Assembly: GCA_947303755.1 (NCBI GenBank)
Contig: CAMYZF010000026.1
Span: 1 to 14,653 of the forward strand
Source: an uncultured Erysipelotrichaceae bacterium
Lineage (GTDB): Bacteria; Bacillota_I; Bacilli_A; RFN20; CAG-826
Length of the DNA: 14,653 nucleotides
Direction of reading: 5' to 3'
The position numbers were made by a program, and so were the translations under genes. The first letter of the stretch is position 1. Every line of letters starts with the position of its first letter. Shown piece after piece: positions 7,197-12,810 of this stretch. The notes beneath the pieces were generated by a model, which did no database searches, was not told the origin of the DNA, and saw only the letters and a list, made by a program, of their open reading frames with translations.

Positions 7197-8279
7197 ATGG
7201 GTAGAATTTACAATTTCTCTGCTGGTCCAGCAATGCTTCCAGAAGAAGTGCTCAATCAAGCTAGAGAAGACATGCTCGACTATCACGGATGTGGTATGTC
7301 AGTTATGGAAATGTCACATCGCTCCAAAGTTTATCAAGCGATCATCGACGAAGCAGAAGCTGATCTTCGTAAATTAATTGGCATTCCAGAAAACTACAAA
7401 GTTTTGTTCATGCAAGGTGGTGCTACTTTAGCATTCGCTATGATTCCAATGAACTTTATGGTCAAAGGCAAGATTGATTTAATCAATACTGGTGTTTGGA
7501 CCAAGAAAGCTATGAAAGATGCGAAGCTTTATGGCGAAGTTAACGTCGTCGCATCCGGTGAAGAAAACAACTTCAAAAAGATTCCTGATGTTAAAAACAT
7601 CAAATTCAATAAAGACGCTGATTACGTCTATATGTGTGATAACAACACAATCTTTGGTACCAAGTACAAAGAATATCCAGAAACTGGTGATGTACCATTA
7701 ATCTGTGATATGTCTTCATGCTTCCTTTCTGAACCAATCGATATCAAGAAATTCGGTATGGTTTATGCGGGCGCACAAAAGAACGTTGGTCCAGCTGGTG
7801 TCACTATCTGCATTATTAGAGAAGACTTGCTTGCAAGAACTCCAAGAAACCCACTTCCAGCATATCTTGATTACAGAATCCACGCTGAAAATGGTTCTAT
7901 GTATAATACCCCACCAACATATGGTATCTACATTTGTGGTTTAGTCTTCAAATGGTTACTCGCCAATGGTGGACTTAAGAAACGTGAAGAAGTTAACGAA
8001 GCAAAAGCCAAGATTCTTTACGATTACTTAGATCAATCCAAATTATTCATTCCATTCGCAGATAAAGCATCTCGTTCATTAATGAACGTTACCTTCCGCA
8101 CTCCAAGTGAAGAACTCGATGCTGAATTCTTAGAAGGCGCCAAAAAATACAAATTCACAAACCTCAAGGGTCACCGTTTAACTGGCGGTCTTCGTGCTTC
8201 TATTTATAACGCGATGCCAATTGATGGTGTTAAAGCCCTTGTCGCTTACATGAAAGAATTTGAAGAGGCTCATAAATAA
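7197..8279 (+). CDS. serC: Phosphoserine aminotransferase
   Basis: PLP enzyme of the class V aminotransferase fold. It converts 3-phosphohydroxypyruvate plus glutamate to O-phosphoserine plus 2-oxoglutarate, the second step of serine synthesis. Length is 360 residues, normal for SerC. The N-terminus RIYNFSAGPAMLPEEV is the family signature. MSHRSK follows near residue 40, FMQGGAT near 71 and the PLP lysine K195 in AGAQKNVGPAG. The tail GLRASIYNAMP is also typical. SD AAGGAGGA at 7183-7190 lies six bases before the ATG. The stop shares its last base with the serA start (TAATG), so SerC and SerA are coupled. Note the order serC-serA is reversed relative to the reaction order. Phosphoserine phosphatase (serB) is not in the window. 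Confidence 0.96.
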   Translation: MGRIYNFSAGPAMLPEEVLNQAREDMLDYHGCGMSVMEMSHRSKVYQAIIDEAEADLRKLIGIPENYKVLFMQGGATLAFAMIPMNFMVKGKIDLINTGVWTKKAMKDAKLYGEVNVVASGEENNFKKIPDVKNIKFNKDADYVYMCDNNTIFGTKYKEYPETGDVPLICDMSSCFLSEPIDIKKFGMVYAGAQKNVGPAGVTICIIREDLLARTPRNPLPAYLDYRIHAENGSMYNTPPTYGIYICGLVFKWLLANGGLKKREEVNEAKAKILYDYLDQSKLFIPFADKASRSLMNVTFRTPSEELDAEFLEGAKKYKFTNLKGHRLTGGLRASIYNAMPIDGVKALVAYMKEFEEAHK

Positions 8280-9415
8280 TGTATATCCTTTGCTTAAATA
8301 AAATTTCCCCAGTGGGAATGAAGGTTTTACCTTCCTCTTATAAAGTTACTGAAGATATTAACGAAGCTGATGCGATTTTAGTTAGAAGTGCAGTGATGCA
8401 TGAAATGGTACTTCCACCAAGAGTCGTCGCTGTCGCTAGAGCAGGTGCAGGTGTTAATAACATTCCACTTGATGTCTACGCTAAAGCGGGTGTCGTTGTC
8501 TTCAATACTCCAGGCGCTAACGCCAACGCTGTTAAAGAATTAACTATCGCTGGTATGCTTTTAGCCGCTAGAGATATTCGCGGATCCATGGAATGGGTTA
8601 AAGCGAATAAAGATGATGAATTGATTAATAAATCAATGGAAAAAGCCAAAGGTGCGTTTGCTGGTACCGAAATCTTAGGTAAGACATTAGGCGTTCTTGG
8701 TTGTGGTGCTATTGGCGCACTCGTCGCTCAAGCAGCAGGTGCATTAGGTATGCACGTCATCGGTGTTGAACCATCAGCCGCTACCATCGAAAGAAACAAA
8801 CATCTCTTCCCAAAAGATATGGAAATTGTTTCCTATGATGAACTTTATAAACGCGCTGATTATATCTCTGTCCACGTTCCATTATTAGATGCCACTAAAG
8901 GCATGCTTAATAAGGATGCGTTTGCAAAGATGAAAGATGGCGTAATTATCGTTAACTGCGCACGTGATGCAATCGTTAATGATAACGACTTAGAAGAAGC
9001 TATCAAAGCTGGAAAAGTCCGCAAATACGTCACCGATTTCCCAAATCATAAGACCGCCAATATGAATGGAGTCGTCGCTATTTCACACTTAGGTGCTTCA
9101 ACTGAAGAAGCCGAAGATAACTGTGCAGCGATGGCCGCTACCCAAGTTGTCGATTATATCGAAAACGGTAACATCATTAACTCTGTTAACTATCCACGCT
9201 TAGATCTTGGAAAGAAGACTGGAAAACGTGTCGTTGTCTTATATGAAGGCGATAAGGTTAAAGAAGTTAATGCCGCTCTTTCTAATGCTGGAGTCAAGAA
9301 TTTTGCTTCTGGCGTTAAAGGTGCGTTCGGTGGTGTTTTAGCCGAAGTTAGTGGTGAAGTCGATGAAGCTGCTTTAAAAGCAATTCCAGGTGTCACCAAA
9401 GTTGTTGTCTTATAA
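8279..9415 (+). CDS. serA: D-3-phosphoglycerate dehydrogenase
   Basis: NAD-dependent oxidation of 3-phosphoglycerate to 3-phosphohydroxypyruvate, the first step of serine synthesis. Length is 378 residues. The NAD fold has GCGAIG at 141-146 and E164 after the second strand (ribose binding). The conserved Arg is R229 in NCARDAIVND, and the catalytic His is H270 in SHLGASTEEAEDN. The region that normally reads DVFxxEP and carries the catalytic Glu reads TDFPNHK (252-258) here, with no Glu, and the usual ARG is ARD. I recall this variant from other gut anaerobes. The last 65 or so residues (RVVVLYEGDKVKEVN to TKVVVL) look like a divergent ACT-like regulatory domain. The ATG overlaps the serC stop by one base. 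A terminator follows, so this is the last gene of the operon. Confidence 0.92.
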   Translation: MYILCLNKISPVGMKVLPSSYKVTEDINEADAILVRSAVMHEMVLPPRVVAVARAGAGVNNIPLDVYAKAGVVVFNTPGANANAVKELTIAGMLLAARDIRGSMEWVKANKDDELINKSMEKAKGAFAGTEILGKTLGVLGCGAIGALVAQAAGALGMHVIGVEPSAATIERNKHLFPKDMEIVSYDELYKRADYISVHVPLLDATKGMLNKDAFAKMKDGVIIVNCARDAIVNDNDLEEAIKAGKVRKYVTDFPNHKTANMNGVVAISHLGASTEEAEDNCAAMAATQVVDYIENGNIINSVNYPRLDLGKKTGKRVVVLYEGDKVKEVNAALSNAGVKNFASGVKGAFGGVLAEVSGEVDEAALKAIPGVTKVVVL

Positions 9416-9432
9416 AACATCGTTTTATTTTT

Positions 9433-9462
9433 AAAGGGAGGCTTTGATTAGTCTCCTTTTTT
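9433..9462 (+). terminator. Intrinsic terminator after serA
   Basis: An 11-bp stem (9433-9443 with 9450-9460, two wobble pairs) with a six-base loop ends in T residues to 9462. It closes the gdhA-DUF1015-serC-serA operon. Confidence 0.8.
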
Positions 9463-9510
9463 ATTGATTAATCAATAGTAATATTCTATATTTTAAATAG
9501 TAATATTCTA
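9463..9510 (+). promoter_or_regulatory. Promoter and operator repeats of the first toxin-antitoxin operon
   Basis: The perfect 14-bp palindrome ATTGATTAATCAAT lies at 9463-9476. A 15-bp direct repeat AATAGTAATATTCTA occurs at 9474-9488 and 9496-9510, offset by 22 bases, about two helical turns. The promoter TTGATT (9464-9469), 17 bases, TATATT (9487-9492) lies inside these elements, as expected for autorepression by an antitoxin or toxin-antitoxin complex. Confidence 0.6.
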
Positions 9511-9526
9511 CTATGGAGGAATTGTT

Positions 9527-9793
9527 ATGATTATAATGGCTTCTGCTGAAATTCGTCAAAACTACAATAAGGTTGCTGAAAAATGTAAAGAAAGTGGTGA
9601 ACCAATTTATCTAACCAAAAATGGACAAGGCGAATTGGTAATTATGGATATTGCTTCATTTGAAAAACGCGAGCAAGAATTAAAAGCACAAGAACTTGTT
9701 CTTGAATCATATGCTTCCTATTTAGCGGGCGATAAGACTTATTCGTTAGATGAGGCGAGTGAACTTATTAAAAAAATGATTGAGGCAAAATAA
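9527..9793 (+). CDS. Phd/YefM-family antitoxin
   Basis: Antitoxin of a type II toxin-antitoxin pair, 88 residues. The N-terminal half (SAEIRQNYNKVAEKCKESGEPIYLTKNGQGELVIMDIASFEKRE) is a typical Phd/YefM fold: a helix that blocks use of the toxin, a strand pair containing the KNG turn, and a DNA-binding dimer. The C-terminal half (EASELIKKMIEAK) would be the flexible toxin-wrapping tail. GGAGGA at 9515-9520 lies six bases before the ATG at 9527. The ATG at 9536 would be too far from it. The gene shares one base with the toxin start (TAATG). It is likely autoregulated through the repeats just upstream. Confidence 0.85.
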   Translation: MIIMASAEIRQNYNKVAEKCKESGEPIYLTKNGQGELVIMDIASFEKREQELKAQELVLESYASYLAGDKTYSLDEASELIKKMIEAK

Positions 9794-10098
9794 TGAACAA
9801 ATATAAAGTTGTTATTACCTCAAAAGCTCTTGAAGATTTAAAGAATTGCGTCTCTTTTGTAATGAATGTGTCTAGAGAAGCCGCCCAAAAATTACAGAAT
9901 GATTTGTTTGATTCATTCAGGTCCTTAGAGTCTTTTCCAGAGAAACATCCAATTTTTGAAATGATTAAGTCATTTCCTTTAATTGTAAGGAAAAAGGTCG
10001 TGAACCAAAGATATGTTGTTTTATTCAGTATAAAAGAAAACGAAATACTAATTTTCCGCATTTTAGATGTTAGACGAAAATTTGAAGGGCTTTTATAA
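9793..10098 (+). CDS. RelE/ParE-family toxin
   Basis: Toxin partner of the preceding antitoxin, 101 residues. The pattern is that of the RelE/ParE superfamily. There is a first strand KYKVVITSKALEDLKN, two amphipathic helices, a PEKHP loop, then strands VVNQRYVVLFSIKENEILIFRILDVRR, with Arg near the end where RelE-type RNases carry catalytic or RNA-contact residues. Sequence alone does not tell whether it is a ribosome-dependent mRNA endonuclease (RelE) or a gyrase poison (ParE). GAGG at 9782-9785 can act as SD. The thiS-like gene starts only seven bases after its stop, so the operon appears to continue. Confidence 0.8.
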   Translation: MNKYKVVITSKALEDLKNCVSFVMNVSREAAQKLQNDLFDSFRSLESFPEKHPIFEMIKSFPLIVRKKVVNQRYVVLFSIKENEILIFRILDVRRKFEGLL

Positions 10099-10105
10099 TT
10101 AAGAT

Positions 10106-10312
10106 ATGAGACTGATTGTCGACTGCGTTAATTCTAACGAATATCCAGAAAAGTTTTCAATTGCAGATTTACTTCGTTATAAAAAGGTCGAGGCTGTGCC
10201 TTGGCTAGTCGTAGGGGTAAACGGTAAGTTTTACCGCACAAAAGATTTTGAACAAGTCTATCTAAATGATGGCGATAAAGTCGATCTAGTCTATATTCGT
10301 GGTGGTGGATAA
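10106..10312 (+). CDS. thiS: ThiS/MoaD-like sulfur carrier protein
   Basis: A 68-residue ubiquitin-fold protein ending in GGG, the C-terminus needed for adenylation by an E1-type enzyme and conversion to a thiocarboxylate sulfur donor. Family features are VPWLVVGVNGKFYR (the conserved VNG turn) and LNDGDKVDLVYIRGGG, where DGD plus the terminal glycines are the hallmark. The form is closer to ThiS (thiazole synthesis) than to MoaD (molybdopterin), but no other thi or moa gene is in the window. With a molybdenum hydroxylase operon nearby, a MoaD role cannot be excluded. SD is weak (TAAGAT), so coupling with the toxin gene seven bases upstream is likely. It is followed at once by a ThiF-like gene, its expected partner. 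The exact pathway is open. Confidence 0.75.
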   Translation: MRLIVDCVNSNEYPEKFSIADLLRYKKVEAVPWLVVGVNGKFYRTKDFEQVYLNDGDKVDLVYIRGGG

Positions 10313-10313
10313 T

Positions 10314-11036
10314 ATGCAAAAATTGTCTAAAAGACAAACTGATAGATATTTTTGTTCCACTTTCCTAAAAGAAATAGGCGAGGCAGGACAATTAAAATTG
10401 CTAAATAGCAAAGTTTTAGTTGTGGGCGCTGGTGGACTCGCTAGTTCCACACTTTTGTATTTGTCTACGATTGGAGTGGGCACGATTGGAATCGTTGATT
10501 TTGATCGCATCAACTTAAATAACTTACCTCGACAAATCATCTACGATGAAGATCAAGTTGGTTTATATAAGGTCGATGTTGCTTCTAAGGTTCTTAATAA
10601 AAAGAATCCAGATGTCAAAGTAGTGACTTATAAAGAAAAATTTAGCGAACAAAATGCGAAAGAAATAATCAAAGATTATGATTTAGTCTTAGCTTGCGTA
10701 GATAATTTTGATACTGAATTTGTTATCAATGATGCTTGCAAAGCACTTGGTATTCCTTTTGTCAGTGCAGGCGTTAGCGGATTCAATGGACAAATTATGT
10801 TTGTTTCTAAAGAATCAAAATCAGATTTCAAATCTTTGTTCTCAACTCTTCCGCTTAACGTTCCTAAAGAAATAAAAGATAAAGACCGCGGAGTTTATCC
10901 TTTAGCAGTTGCGATTGTTTCTAATATTCAATGTTCTGAAGCGATCAAATATTTATTAGGAATTGGCTCATCACTTAAAGATGAGATGCTCGTGGTGGAC
11001 ACGCTTAAACTAAGATTCGAAAAATATAAATTATAA
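10314..11036 (+). CDS. ThiF/MoeB/HesA-family E1-like adenylyltransferase
   Basis: A 240-residue ATP-dependent enzyme of the ubiquitin-activating (E1) superfamily, expected to adenylate the terminal glycine of the ThiS-like protein upstream. Motifs: nucleotide loop GAGGLAS at 38-44, DFD at 62-64, NLNNLPRQ at 67-74, K86, and D130 in CVDNFDTEF, then AGVSGFNGQ. The zinc CxxC pairs usual in MoeB and ThiF are absent: the place where CYRCLFP is expected reads DFKSLFSTLP. The Arg normally found after the DN motif is Glu135. Without these cysteines, sulfur may reach the carrier from another donor, or the enzyme may do another adenylation. The start is the ATG at 10314, using GGTGGTGGA of the thiS end as SD; the in-frame GTG at 10299 lies inside thiS. 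No clear terminator follows. Confidence 0.8.
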   Translation: MQKLSKRQTDRYFCSTFLKEIGEAGQLKLLNSKVLVVGAGGLASSTLLYLSTIGVGTIGIVDFDRINLNNLPRQIIYDEDQVGLYKVDVASKVLNKKNPDVKVVTYKEKFSEQNAKEIIKDYDLVLACVDNFDTEFVINDACKALGIPFVSAGVSGFNGQIMFVSKESKSDFKSLFSTLPLNVPKEIKDKDRGVYPLAVAIVSNIQCSEAIKYLLGIGSSLKDEMLVVDTLKLRFEKYKL

Positions 11037-11068
11037 TTAAGAACAAAGTTCTTTGTGTCAATAAAATA

Positions 11069-11106
11069 TGTACATAAAATTGTACACACGTACTTGAAAA
11101 CGTACA
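11069..11106. promoter_or_regulatory. YefM-type operator array (TGTACA cores)
   Basis: Four GTAC cores occur: TGTACA at 11069-11074 and 11081-11086, CGTACT at 11089-11094, and CGTACA at 11101-11106. Their spacing is 12, 8 and 12 bases. The E. coli YefM-YoeB operator is known to use TGTACA cores 12 bp apart, so this is very probably the binding site of the antitoxin encoded just downstream. The third core overlaps the first base of the -35 box. Confidence 0.75.
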
Positions 11107-11121
11107 TTTTTTTGATATAAT
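11094..11121 (+). promoter_or_regulatory. Promoter of yefM-yoeB
   Basis: The -35 TTGAAA (11094-11099) is 16 bases from a perfect -10 TATAAT (11116-11121), extended by TGA (11113-11115). The start of transcription is expected near 11128, close to the SD AAGGAG at 11129-11134. Confidence 0.8.
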
Positions 11122-11143
11122 ATTGGTGAAGGAGTTTGAAACA

Positions 11144-11395
11144 ATGCCAGTTACAAATATTTCTGTATTAAGAAAGAATCTATTTACAACAATTGACAAT
11201 GTGATTGAATTCAACCAACCAATAGTTGTGAACACAAAAAAGGGAAATGCAGTTATCATCTCCGAAGAAGATTATAAAGCATTAACTGAAACTCTTTATC
11301 TAACTTCACAACCTGGGTTGGTTCAAAAAATTAAAGAGGGCGAGAAAGAAAAAGTTGAAGGGATGGCAACTTATGATCCAGATGAGGAATGGTGA
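11144..11395 (+). CDS. yefM: YefM-family antitoxin
   Basis: Antitoxin and autorepressor of the second type II toxin-antitoxin pair, 83 residues, the same length as E. coli YefM. It has the family opening (PVTNISVLRKNLFTTIDNVIEFNQPIVVNTKKGNAVIISEEDYKALTETLYL), in which the NTKKG turn and ISEEDY/ETLYL are characteristic. The acidic tail is expected to bind the toxin. The ATG at 11144 is chosen because AAGGAG (11129-11134) lies nine bases before it. The longer frame from a TTG at 11123 would start inside the promoter region and translate through the SD. The upstream TGTACA array supports the YefM identity independently. Confidence 0.92.
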   Translation: MPVTNISVLRKNLFTTIDNVIEFNQPIVVNTKKGNAVIISEEDYKALTETLYLTSQPGLVQKIKEGEKEKVEGMATYDPDEEW

Positions 11396-11397
11396 TT

Positions 11398-11661
11398 ATG
11401 TGGCAAATCAAATTCACTAAGAACGCCGAAAAAGACAAACAAAGACTAAAAGCATCAGGATTAGAAAAGAAGGCAAAGACAATCCTTAATGTATTGTCTA
11501 GTAACCCTTATCAAAATCCTCCAGCATATGAAAAACTTGTTGGAGATTTGGATGGATATTATTCTCGACGAATTAATGTTCAACACAGAATTGTGTATCG
11601 AGTTCTAAAGCTAGAAAAAATAGTAGTGGTTCATTCTATGTGGACTCACTATGAAAAATAA
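11398..11661 (+). CDS. yoeB: YoeB-family toxin (ribosome-dependent mRNA endonuclease)
   Basis: An 87-residue toxin of the YoeB branch of the RelE superfamily, known to cut mRNA on the ribosome when freed from YefM. Seen motifs: IKFTKNAEKDKQRLKA at the start, NPYQNPPAYEKLVGDLDGYYSRRINVQHRIVYRV in the core, and a C-terminus ending THYEK. The Glu of YEKL, the Arg of SRRI and HRIVY, and the final His-Tyr correspond to the catalytic set E46, R59/R65, H83, Y84 of E. coli YoeB, so the toxin looks intact. ATG 11398 is chosen because GAGGA at 11384-11388 is nine bases upstream. The ATG at 11389 overlaps the antitoxin end and has no SD. The terminator begins at its stop codon. Confidence 0.92.
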   Translation: MWQIKFTKNAEKDKQRLKASGLEKKAKTILNVLSSNPYQNPPAYEKLVGDLDGYYSRRINVQHRIVYRVLKLEKIVVVHSMWTHYEK

Positions 11662-11683
11662 AAACAGCACATAGTGCTGTTTT
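11661..11683. terminator. Bidirectional terminator between yoeB and arcC
   Basis: AAAACAGCAC (11661-11670) pairs perfectly with GTGCTGTTTT (11674-11683) around three bases. Each strand ends in a T run (the minus-strand run continues into the yoeB stop region), so it can stop both the yefM-yoeB and the arcC transcripts, which converge here. Confidence 0.85.
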
Positions 11684-11700
11684 CTTTTCAATTTAAGAAA

Positions 11701-12618
11701 TTATTTAATGATTGTCCCGGCTTTCAATTCGACCGCTTCATTTGCTTTCTCTAAAGAAGAGATAATGGCGGTTTTGCCAGGTTTTTCATTTAAGAACTTA
11801 ACGCAAGCGTTAACTTTTGGATACATGCTACCTTTAGCGAAGTAATCTGTTTTGAGATATTCTTCCATTTCCTTTTTGGAAACTTTTTCTAATTTCTTTT
11901 CATCTGGTTTACGGTAGTTAATGTAGACATTATCAACAGCGGTTAAGATGACAAGATAATCAGCATCCACTAAAGCAGCAACTTTTGCAGAAGCGTAGTC
12001 TTTATCAATAACAGCAGCAATTCCTTCTAATTTGCCATTATTTTCGATGACCGGAATTCCGCCTCCACCTGCGCAGATAACGATGTCGCCTTTTTTAACT
12101 AAAGTGGCGATTGATTCTTTTTCAACAACATCGATTGGAAGTGGGGAAGCAACGACTCTTCTCCAACCTCTTCCGGCATCTTCTTTCATGGTGTAGCCTT
12201 TTTCTAAGGCTATTTTCTTAGCTTCTTCTTCGGAATAGAACGCGCCAACTGGTTTGGATGGTGATTTAAATAATGGATCGTTTTTATCCACTAAAACTTG
12301 GCTAACTAAGGTAACGACATTGCGTTTTAAACCTTCTTCTTTTAAAGCATTATCGATTGCGTTTTGAATATGGAAACCAATATAACCTTGAGACATTGCT
12401 CCGCATTCTGGGAATGGCATATCTGGAGCAGAAGTGGATTCGGTAAAGGCTAAGTTGATCATTCCAACTTGTGGACCATTTCCGTGAACGATAATGACTT
12501 CGTGACCTAATTTAATAAGGTGAACAATACTTTTAGCAACGCCCACTAAAAGAGCTTTTTGTTCTTCGGCGTTATTTCCTAAAGCATTTCCGCCTAATGA
12601 GACGACATATCTTGACAT
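11701..12618 (-). CDS. arcC: Carbamate kinase
   Basis: Catalyses carbamoyl phosphate plus ADP to carbamate plus ATP, an energy-yielding last step of arginine, allantoin/purine or related fermentations. Length is 305 residues, normal for the amino-acid-kinase fold enzyme. Motifs: GGNALG at 9-14, HGNGPQVG at 45-52, FPECGAMSQGYIGFHIQNA around 90, RRVVASPLP, CAGGGGIPV, IDKDYASAKVA and LTAVDNVYINY (nucleotide binding). Reading is on the minus strand. AAGGAG precedes the ATG by about eight bases. No arginine deiminase or ornithine carbamoyltransferase is visible. Its neighbours are a molybdenum hydroxylase operon, divergently oriented, and preTA further off. The carbamoyl phosphate may therefore come from nucleobase breakdown, as with E. 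coli yqeA; this is inference. UMP kinase and other amino-acid kinases are ruled out by the carbamate-kinase-specific motifs. Confidence 0.94.
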   Translation of the reverse strand: MSRYVVSLGGNALGNNAEEQKALLVGVAKSIVHLIKLGHEVIIVHGNGPQVGMINLAFTESTSAPDMPFPECGAMSQGYIGFHIQNAIDNALKEEGLKRNVVTLVSQVLVDKNDPLFKSPSKPVGAFYSEEEAKKIALEKGYTMKEDAGRGWRRVVASPLPIDVVEKESIATLVKKGDIVICAGGGGIPVIENNGKLEGIAAVIDKDYASAKVAALVDADYLVILTAVDNVYINYRKPDEKKLEKVSKKEMEEYLKTDYFAKGSMYPKVNACVKFLNEKPGKTAIISSLEKANEAVELKAGTIIK

Positions 12619-12644
12619 AAAACTATCTCCTTAATCGCTACTAA

Positions 12645-12650
12645 ATTATA
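12645..12650 (-). promoter_or_regulatory. -10 box of arcC
   Basis: On the minus strand TATAAT is perfect and lies 26 bases before the arcC ATG. Only a weak -35 candidate (TGCATA, 12668-12673) is found 17 bases upstream, so an activator may be needed. Confidence 0.5.
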
Positions 12651-12705
12651 TAACTTGCTTTAATAATTATGCACCTAAATCTATAAAAAATATTTTTGTT
12701 TATTT

Positions 12706-12727
12706 ATTTTGAATATATATTCAAAAT
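12706..12727. promoter_or_regulatory. 22-bp perfect palindrome in the arcC-mocA divergent region
   Basis: The core TTGAATATATATTCAA is flanked by AT arms, giving perfect two-fold symmetry over 22 bases. It lies between the divergent promoters of arcC and the molybdenum hydroxylase operon and could bind a regulator acting on both. AT richness makes chance symmetry somewhat more likely. Confidence 0.45.
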
Positions 12728-12758
12728 TAAACACGTCGCAGGCGTGCCTTAACCTTGT

Positions 12759-12766
12759 GTGCGCAC
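12759..12766. promoter_or_regulatory. GTGCGCAC palindrome at the mocA -35
   Basis: A perfect 8-bp GC-rich palindrome directly abuts the -35 of the mocA promoter, in a locally GC-rich segment (about 12731-12790) of an otherwise AT-rich intergenic region. Its position fits an operator or activator site. The regulator is unknown. Confidence 0.35.
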
Positions 12767-12796
12767 TTGAATGATGTGGGCCTATTCGTGTAGAAT
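12767..12796 (+). promoter_or_regulatory. Promoter of the mocA-xdh operon
   Basis: The -35 TTGAAT (12767-12772) and -10 TAGAAT (12791-12796) are separated by 18 bases. The predicted transcript start near 12803 leaves only about 8 bases before the mocA ATG at 12811, so the leader holds no SD and no riboswitch. Confidence 0.6.
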
Positions 12797-12810
12797 AATG
12801 CATATACGTC

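Noticed and set aside
10106..11036. Bacterial ubiquitin-like conjugation (Bil-type) or CBASS-associated defence system
   Set aside because: Only a carrier and an E1-like protein are present; no E2, JAB protease, cyclase or effector lies beside them, and the carrier looks like ThiS.
11039..11056. Terminator after the ThiF-like gene
   Set aside because: AAGAAC-AAA-GTTCTT can pair, and ACAAAG/CTTTGT as well, but stems are short and no T-tract follows, so I do not call it.
12731..12810. Molybdenum-cofactor riboswitch before mocA
   Set aside because: The predicted transcript starts only about 8 bases before the ATG, and no long conserved fold was seen.
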